DNA from: Cytophagales bacterium
GTDB taxonomy: Bacteria > Bacteroidota > Bacteroidia > Cytophagales > Cyclobacteriaceae
Length of the DNA stretch: 7,534 nt
NCBI GenBank assembly: GCA_003537495.1
Contig: DPSB01000364.1
Coordinates: forward strand, 1 to 7,534
Direction of reading: 5' to 3'
Part shown: one piece after another, positions 1 to 7,209 of the stretch
Layout of the letters: each line of letters starts with the position of its first letter
How positions within the stretch are numbered: the stretch's first letter is position 1
Program-made: the position numbers and the translations under genes
Notes under the pieces: model-generated
What the model was told of the DNA's origin: nothing
Database searches by the model: none
The model's input: only the letters and a program-made list of their open reading frames with translations

Positions 1-1626
1 AAATGGGGTGGCTCAACTTCATTAATGGACGTAGAGGTTTCAAAAGCCAATGCTAATATTATTTGGGCAGGAAGTGGCATGAACAACACCGGAACACTGC
101 GCAACCTTCACGTAAGTACAAATGGTGGCCAGACATTTACCCTTACAAACAACTATACTGATCGCGCCCTTGGTGGAATTACTAAACTGGCATCGCACCC
201 AACACAACCCAATACTGCGTATGCTATTTTTTCTTTTGCAGGTAGGCCCAAAATTTTACGCACCACAAACCTCGGCCAATCGTGGCAAGATATTTCTGGT
301 TTTGGCTTAGCCAATTCCAGTTCAACCGGTTTTCCGGATGTAGCCGTGTATTGCGTTTATGTTCGACCCGATAATCCGGATATTATCTGGGCCGGAACCG
401 AAATTGGAATTGTTGAATCGCAAGATAATGGTGCTACCTGGGCATTGCTGGATGATTTTCCAAATGTAGCCGTGTGGGATATGAAGGGTGTAGATAATCA
501 GGTTGTAATTGCTACACACGGTCGCGGCATCTGGACAGCTGAAATAGAAATATCTCAACTGATACTCAACAATCCGGTTGTTTATGCGGTAGGTACTTCC
601 CCTAAATCTCAACTTGCATTGGGCATTACATTGCCAATAACATTCGACTCTACCCGGGTGTTTATTCAAAATACATATGTAGGTACTCTGGAAGATATTG
701 GCTCGGGCAACTTTACAGTACGCATAAGTGGTGTTGCTAAAGGTGTTGTTGAAGCTAAGCTAATCAGTTTTAAAAATGGTGCACCATTTCATTCGGCTCC
801 GGTATCGGGCGAGAATTTACAATTGAATGCAATTCGCCAACAGTACTTCAATTATTTTCAGAATGGTGGCGATTTAAAGATGAATTCCTTTTCGGTGCAA
901 GCATTCGGTACGGGCAACACAAGCTTACAGAGTTTCCATAATTACCTGAATAGCACCCAACATACTGCGGTGTTACTTCAACCAATTATCGTTTCAAACG
1001 AAAACCCATTCTTTTATTATCGCGATGCCGCTTTGGTTGAGCCCGGTGAAACCGGTTCAGTTTTTGGTCAACCTGCATTCAAAGATTTTGTGGTGGTAGA
1101 ATCAACCAAAGATGGCATTAACTGGACTCCGATTGCAGATGGTTACAACGCATCTAGCAACAACGATTGGCTGGCTGCCTTCAATGCTGCACAGGTGGGC
1201 AACAGAAGTATGTTAACCGATCATAACATTAATCTGAATAATACTTTAGATGCTGGCGATACCGTATTGTTCCGCTTTAGACTATCGGCCAATACCTCTA
1301 TAAATGGTTGGGGCTGGGCTGTGGATGATCTTTACATTCAACAGGCCCCTACTGCTACCGAACCCACTACGAATAAAACAAATGTTTCTGTTTACCCGAA
1401 TCCAACAACTGGAAAAGTAACGGTTAGCTATACCATTACAGCAACTACCAATGTAACCGTTGTGGTGTATGATTTAAGTGGCCGTGTAGTAACTCAAAAA
1501 TCACTTGGACAAAAAATTCCGGGTAGCTATGAAAATGAGTTGCTTATAAGTGACAAACCGGGGCAGTATGTATTGCAAGTGCAGACTGATTTTAAGAAAG
1601 AGGTGGTGAAGGTGGTGGTGAACTAA
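1..1626 (+). CDS. Secreted Asp-box/BNR propeller protein with T9SS type A sorting domain (5' partial)
   Basis: The frame is open from base 1, so the N-terminus lies outside the window and the ATG at 25 is internal; 541 codons are visible. Three Asp-box-like motifs (S/T-x-x-x-G-x-T/S-F/W) occur near 115-138, 262-285 and 418-441, and HGRGIW near 517-534 closes the propeller, as in sortilin/VPS10-like or BNR-repeat proteins. A beta-rich segment follows (about 840-1350) ending in GWGWAVDDLYIQ, which resembles the jelly-roll domains of secreted Bacteroidota proteins. From about 1378 to the stop is a typical T9SS C-terminal domain: VYPNPTTG, a VVYDLSGRVV core and a GQYVLQV strand. By family knowledge, this domain directs export across the outer membrane and is removed or anchored to surface lipopolysaccharide. 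No catalytic residues can be assigned, so the substrate is unknown. The stop TAA overlaps the convergent miaE stop. Confidence 0.9.
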   Translation, partial: KWGGSTSLMDVEVSKANANIIWAGSGMNNTGTLRNLHVSTNGGQTFTLTNNYTDRALGGITKLASHPTQPNTAYAIFSFAGRPKILRTTNLGQSWQDISGFGLANSSSTGFPDVAVYCVYVRPDNPDIIWAGTEIGIVESQDNGATWALLDDFPNVAVWDMKGVDNQVVIATHGRGIWTAEIEISQLILNNPVVYAVGTSPKSQLALGITLPITFDSTRVFIQNTYVGTLEDIGSGNFTVRISGVAKGVVEAKLISFKNGAPFHSAPVSGENLQLNAIRQQYFNYFQNGGDLKMNSFSVQAFGTGNTSLQSFHNYLNSTQHTAVLLQPIIVSNENPFFYYRDAALVEPGETGSVFGQPAFKDFVVVESTKDGINWTPIADGYNASSNNDWLAAFNAAQVGNRSMLTDHNINLNNTLDAGDTVLFRFRLSANTSINGWGWAVDDLYIQQAPTATEPTTNKTNVSVYPNPTTGKVTVSYTITATTNVTVVVYDLSGRVVTQKSLGQKIPGSYENELLISDKPGQYVLQVQTDFKKEVVKVVVN

Positions 1627-2216
1627 TGCATTCTATCCCCTCTCACTTCCATCTCTTTTAAGATTGCAGCCTCTTGTTCCAGAATTTCGCGCCAGCGTTT
1701 TTCAACCTTTTCGGGATTCATGTATTCTTTAGCCAACGCCAGAAAATTTTTATAATGCCCGGCTTCTGATACCATGAGTTCATAATAGAAATTGCTGAGT
1801 TCAGCATCACCAATTTGTTTCCACAACAACCGGAAGCGTTCGCAACTGCGGGCTTCAATCAACGCATTCAGCAAGAGTTTTTCTACCAATTGTTGGTCGC
1901 GGTTTCCACCCTTCTTTACAACTTTCTGAAGTTGCTCTACATACTCATCCTTACGCGGAAAGCCTAGCGTAAAGCCGCGCTTCTTCAATTGCTCCAATAC
2001 GCGCTCGAAGTGGGCCCACTCTTCGGCTACAACCGGTGTTAATGCTTCCACCAGTTTTTCTTTTTCCGGATAAGTTATGATTAATGAGATACAGGAAGAA
2101 GCTGCTTTTTGTTCGCAGTACGCATGATCAATCAGAATGTCGGCAATGTTTTTCTCAGCAATGTTTACCCAACGTGGGTCGGTTGGCAACTCCAATCCCA
2201 ACACATGCTTTTCCAT
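1623..2216 (-). CDS. miaE: tRNA-(ms2io6A)-hydroxylase MiaE
   Basis: The protein is 197 aa and cytoplasmic. MiaE is a non-haem diiron monooxygenase that uses O2 to hydroxylate the isopentenyl group of ms2i6A at tRNA position 37, giving ms2io6A. The sequence shows the ferritin-like four-helix pattern with two ExxH pairs: E35 in DHAYCEQKA, E66/H69 in EEWAH, E121 in IEARSCERF, and E151/H154 in SEAGH. These are the likely iron ligands by family comparison. It is shorter than the roughly 250-270 aa gammaproteobacterial enzymes, but the core is complete. The ATG start shares its A with the last base of the upstream porin stop (TAATG), which suggests translational coupling as the last gene of an lpxK-porin-miaE run. 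The TAG stop overlaps the stop of the convergent plus-strand gene by four bases. The MiaA and MiaB enzymes that make its substrate are not in the window. Confidence 0.93.
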   Translation of the reverse strand: MEKHVLGLELPTDPRWVNIAEKNIADILIDHAYCEQKAASSCISLIITYPEKEKLVEALTPVVAEEWAHFERVLEQLKKRGFTLGFPRKDEYVEQLQKVVKKGGNRDQQLVEKLLLNALIEARSCERFRLLWKQIGDAELSNFYYELMVSEAGHYKNFLALAKEYMNPEKVEKRWREILEQEAAILKEMEVRGDRMH

Positions 2217-2218
2217 TA
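2214..2218 (-). promoter_or_regulatory. TAATG stop/start overlap coupling porin to miaE
   Basis: On the minus strand the porin stop TAA (2218-2216) and the miaE ATG (2216-2214) share one A. Such junctions usually allow a terminating ribosome to reinitiate, so miaE output probably depends on porin translation. The overlap is seen directly; the coupling is inferred. No separate miaE promoter was found. Confidence 0.7.
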
Positions 2219-4198
2219 ATCGAACAAGATTAAATCAAAACCAAAATCAAGAATGTTACCCTGCCCGCGGTAATTAGGCGTAGGCAAATAACCCAGGCGG
2301 GTAATGGCTTGTTGCAGGTTATGGTATTTTACAAAAAAGCGACCGCGCTTAAACTTTCCATTAAAGAATACATCTACTAATGGAAACGCACGAGCTGTAG
2401 TAGTATTCTGAATATAGTATTGTTGTATAGCCGGATCGTAATTTAATGCCGCATACTCCGATCGCCAATGTGCATCCACACCAATCTGCACCTGCAGGTT
2501 TCCTTTAAACAACATGTTCTCATAAGCCAGTTGTGTATTGGCAAACCATTTGGGAATGCGCAATACATTACCATCGTTATTCAGAAACGAAGTATATAAA
2601 ACCTGTGGCCGCAGGTACACATGCCTGAAGAAGCGTAAACTCATGCGCAACTCGGGCACAAAAAGTTGTTGATTACCACCCGACTGTGCAGCCACAACAG
2701 CAGGTTCGTTTGTTCTATCATTTTCTCTATAATAGATATAATTGCTAAGTGCGGTGTAGGTAGCTCCTGGCGATACAAACAACCTTCCCCACTTCACTTT
2801 AAGAAAAGCAGAGAGTTGATTGGTAAACGGATCGTTAAAATTATTAATCCATTGGTGGTGGCTGCCGCGATAAGCTTGTGGTAAGAAACCGGGTTTAACT
2901 AAAGCACTTGTACCGGTTGCATCCAACCACGGTGTGCGAAGTTGTGCTGTAAGGCGATAGTTTCCATCCAACAGATATTCTGCCTGACCGGCCAGTTCGC
3001 TCAAGGAATCAAACCGGAATGCAATTTGTCCACCCAGGTAGTTTTCAACTCCACTTTTGTTATACGGAAGGGCAAGATGATTCAGATACTCGTTTGATGT
3101 ATTGTACAATCTCAATTTATAGTAGAGACTGTAGTAGAAAAACGCAGCCTTACCTTTAAACCCAAACTCATTCACCACGGTATTGAATTTGGTTCCATCA
3201 CTTACATTGGTGGTGTTGATATCGCTATCAGGGTTGGTGTAGGTAAAATATTTATCATAATTGGTTTCGTTGGTAGCAACATCCGAAAAAAGATTTCGCT
3301 GCCTTGTAAAGTCAGCTTTATGATATATCTGAAAAGGTGATGCAAGTTGATATTGATGGAATACGTGAATTACATTTCTCAACTCCTCCGATTGTGCGGC
3401 CACCAGGTAAGGCCCGGCATTCTCATTAAAGTATCCCGAATAGGTGGAATCAAGTGATGTTAACAAAATACCTCCGTTCTCAAATACACGATGACGCATT
3501 CTTCGATACGAAGCCAACAACTGGTACCGTTCATTTTTAGATTTGTACGAAGTATACAAATCGTAATAATGACTAACCGTTTGCCGGTCGCCTTTACCAA
3601 CGCGTTGCACTTGTTTATCTACTAACGTAGGACGATAGTTAAAACCAAAATTCCAACGCGGATTAATGTTGCGTGTAAACTCAATGTGGCTGCGTGCTCG
3701 ACCATCGCCACCCCATACTAATAAAATGCGGGTGTAGGGAGATTTAGAATCGAAGTAGCGTGGCTCGGCCAAATCAAAGTAAGGTGAGTATGTGCTGTAA
3801 CCTGGCGTTGCTCCAATAGCAACCGGAGCTTGTGGAAAAATAGGGTTTAATGCCGTACCCACATTACCTAAATCCTGATAGAAGTTGTTTAGCTTTTGCA
3901 CAAACGTCCAACGATGGTAGTCAATAATGGTAGTATCAAGCGGCTGATAATTATTTTTATTTTGATAAACATCACTCTCCGTTATCCACAATGTGGTTTT
4001 GGGGCCATACACGTTTTTGGTAGAATCGTCCACAATCTGCGACCCCTTACCCGAAGGTTGAGCTGGTGATTTGGTTTGTGTAGTGATGTTAGGATTTGAA
4101 TCCTGAACTATGCGCTTTTTTGGAAGCGGAGTTTCCTGAGCGATTACACCGCCAGCGGTTAAAATCAATAAAAGAAATATGTAAAAACGCACGTGCAA
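2216..4198 (-). CDS. Putative outer-membrane porin (Bacteroidota Porin_10-like)
   Basis: The protein is 660 aa from the TTG at 4198. A clear signal peptide (MHVRFYIFLLLILTAGGVIA, cleavage before QETP) predicts export. A low-complexity Pro/Ser/Thr/Lys segment follows (about residues 21-65), then a long body of alternating polar/aromatic strands typical of an outer-membrane beta barrel. Landmarks matching Bacteroidota proteins annotated 'putative porin' are YFDSKSPYT and HIEFTRNINPRWNFGFNYRP near residues 150-190, and a C-terminal strand ending in FDLILFD. The transported solute cannot be told. The frame has no ATG between its upstream in-frame stop (4244-4246) and the signal peptide. The start is therefore TTG at 4198 or GTG at 4192; both leave an intact signal peptide. 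It lies 13 bases after lpxK and overlaps miaE by one base, so it is probably co-transcribed with both. The family call rests on recall of these motifs, not on a search. Confidence 0.85.
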   Translation of the reverse strand: MHVRFYIFLLLILTAGGVIAQETPLPKKRIVQDSNPNITTQTKSPAQPSGKGSQIVDDSTKNVYGPKTTLWITESDVYQNKNNYQPLDTTIIDYHRWTFVQKLNNFYQDLGNVGTALNPIFPQAPVAIGATPGYSTYSPYFDLAEPRYFDSKSPYTRILLVWGGDGRARSHIEFTRNINPRWNFGFNYRPTLVDKQVQRVGKGDRQTVSHYYDLYTSYKSKNERYQLLASYRRMRHRVFENGGILLTSLDSTYSGYFNENAGPYLVAAQSEELRNVIHVFHQYQLASPFQIYHKADFTRQRNLFSDVATNETNYDKYFTYTNPDSDINTTNVSDGTKFNTVVNEFGFKGKAAFFYYSLYYKLRLYNTSNEYLNHLALPYNKSGVENYLGGQIAFRFDSLSELAGQAEYLLDGNYRLTAQLRTPWLDATGTSALVKPGFLPQAYRGSHHQWINNFNDPFTNQLSAFLKVKWGRLFVSPGATYTALSNYIYYRENDRTNEPAVVAAQSGGNQQLFVPELRMSLRFFRHVYLRPQVLYTSFLNNDGNVLRIPKWFANTQLAYENMLFKGNLQVQIGVDAHWRSEYAALNYDPAIQQYYIQNTTTARAFPLVDVFFNGKFKRGRFFVKYHNLQQAITRLGYLPTPNYRGQGNILDFGFDLILFD

Positions 4199-4211
4199 AA
4201 ATAGACCAGTT

Positions 4212-5267
4212 TTAGGAAAGACCGCTTGTTGTGTTTGCAGCTTTTAGCTTTTCGGCCACAACTGCGTGCACCAGACTATCAAATTCCGAACCATTCCTTA
4301 AGAATTCGGCCTGCATGGGTAAATAAAACCAACCCGAATTCTGAATAAGTGTAAAAAGAGTGGGACTAATAAGTTTCACCATATCCTTTTCGGTGGTTAG
4401 TATGCTTCGATCACCAGCTTCGCGCATAATTTTAGAAAGATTTTCGGCCGTGTACCGATGATGATCTTCAAACCGGAAATGTTTATGCACGGTATGCGTT
4501 TTGGAAACGTGCTCCACAAATGGTTTAGGGTTGGCGATGCCAGTTACTAAAATAACTTCAGTTGTAAGTTCTTTATTGATTCCAATCGCCAAAGGCTGCG
4601 AATAGTTTATAGTCGTAAAAAATACTGGCTTGGCTGGTGCATAGTTACCGATTGCCTTCTGCACCTGTTGCTGCTTTTCATTTGCGGTTGTAAAACATTT
4701 GGTTACTACTACCACATCGGCCCGCGCTGCACCCTTTTTGCTTTCGCGTAAGCGGCCCATAGGCAGCAGGGCATCTTCAAAAAATGGTTTTTGAAAATCG
4801 GTAACCAAAATAGAAAACTGTGGCACTACTGCCCTATGCTGAAAGGCATCGTCTAATAAAATCACCTGAACATCGGCACACTCATTTAAAATGGTTGGTA
4901 TAGCCAAAGCCCGCTCCTCGCCAACAGCAACATAAATCTGATCTTTAAATTTTTTATAAAGCTGAAAAGGTTCATCGCCAATGGTGCGGGCATTATCTTC
5001 AGCATTCGCCAACCGAAAGCCCCTGGTACTGCGACCATATCCGCGACTTAGTGTGGCAATTTTATAGTGCGGACTCAACAGCCTGATCAGGTATTCGATC
5101 ATCGGTGTTTTGCCTGAGCCTCCCACGTTCAGGTTGCCCACACTGATTACTACGGTATCGAACTGAAAAGATTTTTTATGGCCGATTTGATACAAGTAAT
5201 TCCGAAACCTGGTTATCGCATCTACCAACACTGCAAAAGGCCACCACAGGTACCTGAGAAAAGACAT
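4212..5267 (-). CDS. lpxK: Tetraacyldisaccharide 4'-kinase LpxK
   Basis: From the ATG at 5267 the protein is 351 aa. LpxK phosphorylates the 4' position of the tetraacyldisaccharide 1-phosphate lipid A precursor with ATP, at the inner face of the inner membrane. The N-terminal stretch FLRYLWWPFAVLV fits the family's membrane-associating helix. The Walker A loop is NVGGSGKTP (residues 47-55). SRGYGR is at 74-79, GDEP with D98/E99 at 97-100, LLDDAFQHR with D139/D140 at 138-145, FEDHHRYT at 266-273 and TTEKDMVKL at 291-299. All are family signatures around nucleotide, magnesium and lipid sites, so the enzyme looks intact. The ATG at 5324 would add 19 residues (MQPLICLLLGS...) that run across the divergent gene's start and the proposed promoter, so 5267 is preferred. 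It is first in the lpxK-porin-miaE run, consistent with outer-membrane biogenesis. Confidence 0.96.
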   Translation of the reverse strand: MSFLRYLWWPFAVLVDAITRFRNYLYQIGHKKSFQFDTVVISVGNLNVGGSGKTPMIEYLIRLLSPHYKIATLSRGYGRSTRGFRLANAEDNARTIGDEPFQLYKKFKDQIYVAVGEERALAIPTILNECADVQVILLDDAFQHRAVVPQFSILVTDFQKPFFEDALLPMGRLRESKKGAARADVVVVTKCFTTANEKQQQVQKAIGNYAPAKPVFFTTINYSQPLAIGINKELTTEVILVTGIANPKPFVEHVSKTHTVHKHFRFEDHHRYTAENLSKIMREAGDRSILTTEKDMVKLISPTLFTLIQNSGWFYLPMQAEFLRNGSEFDSLVHAVVAEKLKAANTTSGLS

Positions 5268-5285
5268 AAAGCCCTGATCTTTCGT

Positions 5286-5293
5286 TATTTTTG
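5286..5293 (+). promoter_or_regulatory. Candidate Bacteroidota -7 box for the nif3 operon
   Basis: TATTTTTG matches the Bacteroidota consensus TAnnTTTG at every fixed position and lies 21 bases before the preferred nif3 ATG. Transcription would begin near 5299, giving a leader of roughly 16 bases. No TTG/TTTG -33 element is visible at the expected distance (about 5261-5268), so the promoter is only half supported. Confidence 0.45.
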
Positions 5294-5297
5294 ATCC

Positions 5298-5324
5298 CAA
5301 AAGTAAACAAATCAATGGCTGCAA
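5298..5324 (-). promoter_or_regulatory. Candidate Bacteroidota promoter for lpxK operon
   Basis: On the minus strand TACTTTTG (5305-5298) fits TAnnTTTG exactly, and a TTG (5324-5322) lies 16 bases upstream of it as a possible -33 element, slightly closer than usual. The -33 element falls inside the first codons of the divergent nif3 gene. Transcription would start near 5292, about 25 bases before the lpxK ATG at 5267. This is inferred from consensus only. Confidence 0.5.
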
Positions 5325-6414
5325 CCATAAAAGATGTTACCTATAGACTGGAACAACTTGCTCCTAAATTCTATCAGGAAGATTACGACAACAGCGGTTT
5401 GATTACGGGTAATCCAAATGCACCTGTAACCGGAGTGCTGGTTACGCTGGATTGCACCGAAGCTGTGGTAGAAGAAGCGCTTCAACAAAATTGCAACCTG
5501 ATTGTAGCCCATCATCCCATCTTGTTTAAAGGAATAAAAAAACTTACCGGCCAGAATTATGTAGAGCGTACGCTCATCAAAGCCATTCAAAACAATGTGG
5601 CTATTTATGCCATTCACACCAACTTAGACAATGTACATACCGGAGTAAACAGAAAAATTGCTGAGCAAATTGGTCTTACCAACCTGAAAATTCTGGCTCC
5701 ACGTGCCAACACCTTACTAAAACTTGTCACTTTCATTCCGCAAGAACATGCCGAAAATGTTCGCAATCATTTATATGCAGCCGGAGCGGGGCAAATTGGT
5801 GATTATAAAAACTGCAGCTTTAGTGTAGTTGGTGAGGGTACTTTTTTGCCCACCGAAAATGCCAGTCCTTTTCAGGGAACACAAGGCAAGCTGGAACGAG
5901 CAACAGAAGTGCGGGTGGAAGTAATTTTACCCGTACCGGCCCGCGATAAAGTTTTACACGCACTAAAAACAAATCATCCATACGAAGAAGTTGCCTATTA
6001 CCTAACAACCTTAGAAAATGATAATCAGGAGGTTGGGGCAGGTATGATAGGTGATCTGGCTGAACCCATGCAACCGTTGGTATTTCTTGAATATGTAAAG
6101 AAAAAAATGGCTGCAGGTTGCTTACGCCATACTGCCTTACCACATAAGCCTATAAAAAAAGTAGCAGTTTGTGGTGGATCGGGTAGTTTTTTACTCCACA
6201 AAGCAATGGGCCTGGGGCCGATGCCTTTGTTTCGGCAGATTTTAAATACCACGAGTTTTTTGATGCTGATGGCCGGATTCTGATTGCCGATATTGGTCAT
6301 TATGAAAGTGAGCAATTCACGAAAGACTTAATAATCGCGTTTTTAAGAGAAAATTTTGCTACGTTTGCAGTCGCTTTTTCAAAAGTTGTTACCAACCCAA
6401 TTAGTTACCTGTAA
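5315..6414 (+). CDS. Nif3-like dinuclear metal centre protein, frameshifted
   Basis: This Nif3/YbgI/YqfO-family protein has an unknown cellular role; relatives are hexameric toroids with a two-metal site. The N-terminal lobe carries AHHPILFKG (H66, H67) and IHTNLDN (D105), which are metal ligands. Residues about 135-235 form the PII/CutA-like insert of the longer family members (FIPQEHAENVRNHLYAAGAG to HPYEEVAYYL). The C-terminal lobe starts with KKVAVCGGSGSF. The reading frame breaks at a GGGG run (6214-6217). As read, translation ends at TGA 6281-6283 after 322 aa with an unrelated tail. One extra G restores ADAFVSADFKYHEFF, DIGHYESE (H329, E333, the other ligands) and TNPISYL, giving 366 aa, normal for the family, with stop TAA at 6412-6414. 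The ATG at 5315 is preferred over TTG at 5291, which lies in the promoter and adds residues unlike the family. Three bases separate it from the next gene. Confidence 0.88.
6214..6217 (+). other. Frameshift site in nif3 (GGGG, one base short)
   Basis: Upstream codons run GGC CTG GGG in one phase, while family-like sequence resumes one base earlier as GCC GAT GCC TTT. Inserting one G (GGGGG) joins the two phases without disturbing any family residue. A homopolymer sequencing error is the simplest explanation. A true deletion or -1 ribosomal slippage of the glycine tRNA on GGGG is possible, but I see no strong downstream hairpin. Confidence 0.85.
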
Positions 6415-6417
6415 GTA

Positions 6418-7209
6418 ATGGAAAATCAAACAGTTGCGCAGAAACTCGAAGCCTTAGTAAAATTACAATCAATAGATTCAAAACTGGACGAACTCAAGAA
6501 ATTGAGAGGCGACCTGCCCGATGAGGTTCAGGACCTGGAAGATGAAATGGAAGGCTACCGCACCCGGTTAGGCCGTTTTGAAGGCGAACAGAAAGAATTG
6601 GAAGATGCCATCAAAAAAAACAAAGAAGGAATTAAAGAGGCTGAAAAGCTCGTTAAGAAATACAACGAGCAGCAAAAGAACGTTAAGAACAACCGCGAGT
6701 TCGATGCTATAACCAAAGAGATTGAGCTTCAAGAACTTGAAGTTCAGATCTGCGAAAAGCGCATTAAAGAAGCCAAGGAAAAAATTGATGCTAAAAAGGC
6801 CGAAATTGCAAGCATTGAGGCGGTTATTAAGGACAGAAACGAAGACCTGAAGACGAAGAAAGACGAACTGGATAATATTCTGGGCGAAAGTCAGGAAGAA
6901 GAAAAGAAACTGATGGCCGAACGTGAGAAGGCTGTTAAGAAAATTGAAGATAAACTTCTGAAGCATTACAACCGTTTAAGAAGTAGTTTATCAAACGGAT
7001 TAGCAGTAGTGCGTGTAGTAAGAGGTGCAGCTGAAGGTTGTAACATCATTATACCACCACAAAAAATTGCTGAGATCCGCGAGAAGAAAAAGATAGTAAT
7101 CGATGAACATTCAGGCCGGATATTAGCCGATGTGGACTTGGGTTCGATGGAAGAAGAACCAAAACCAAAAAAGGCAGCTCCGGTAAAAAGAGCTAAAAAA
7201 GTTGAATAG
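6418..7209 (+). CDS. Coiled-coil protein of COG1579/zf-RING_7 type with degenerate zinc ribbon
   Basis: The protein is 263 aa, presumably cytoplasmic, with no signal peptide. Residues about 10-185 are a long Lys/Glu-rich antiparallel coiled coil containing the family signature NVKNNREFDAITKEIE (88-103). The C-terminal module GLAVVRVVRGAAEGCNIIIPPQ then EHSGRIL (194-236) aligns with the C4 zinc ribbon of the family (GACGGC...IPPQ...CEHCGRIL). Of the four metal cysteines only C208 remains; the others are A205, D229 and S232, so zinc binding is unlikely. The tail (248-263) is rich in Lys, Pro and Ala and may contact nucleic acid or be disordered. The molecular role of the family is not settled. 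The ATG sits three bases after the restored nif3 stop, so the two are almost certainly co-transcribed. The family comparison is from memory. Confidence 0.9.
   Translation: MENQTVAQKLEALVKLQSIDSKLDELKKLRGDLPDEVQDLEDEMEGYRTRLGRFEGEQKELEDAIKKNKEGIKEAEKLVKKYNEQQKNVKNNREFDAITKEIELQELEVQICEKRIKEAKEKIDAKKAEIASIEAVIKDRNEDLKTKKDELDNILGESQEEEKKLMAEREKAVKKIEDKLLKHYNRLRSSLSNGLAVVRVVRGAAEGCNIIIPPQKIAEIREKKKIVIDEHSGRILADVDLGSMEEEPKPKKAAPVKRAKKVE

Noticed and set aside
25..27. ATG at 25 as the start of the secreted protein
   Set aside because: The frame is open to base 1 and the residues before the ATG look like part of the same propeller, so it is internal.
322..669. Minus-strand open frame opposite the secreted protein
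   Set aside because: It lies wholly within a well-supported coding region, has no family resemblance and is rich in Cys, Tyr and Ile as expected of an antisense shadow.
1600..1623. GGTGGTGAA short tandem repeat
   Set aside because: It is only about two copies and encodes the Val/Glu/Lys end of the T9SS domain, so it is codon-level repetition, not a repeat element.
2666..2884. Plus-strand open frame of 72 codons inside the porin
   Set aside because: It is antisense to a confident gene, with no recognisable product, promoter or conserved motif.
5291..5314. TTG at 5291 as the nif3 start
   Set aside because: It falls in the -7 box and adds eight residues unlike the family; the ATG at 5315 matches the expected N-terminus (IKDVTYRLEQLAP).
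5268..5324. ATG at 5324 as the lpxK start
   Set aside because: It would add 19 residues not typical of LpxK and overlap the divergent gene's start; the ATG at 5267 fits the family.
6025..6315. Minus-strand open frame across the nif3 frameshift region
   Set aside because: It is a shadow frame; the plus strand on both sides of the break matches the Nif3 family residue by residue.
6568..6966. Minus-strand Phe/Leu-rich frame that looks like a membrane protein
   Set aside because: It is the antisense of the Lys/Glu-rich coiled coil: AAA, AAG and GAA codons read backwards give Phe, Leu and Phe.
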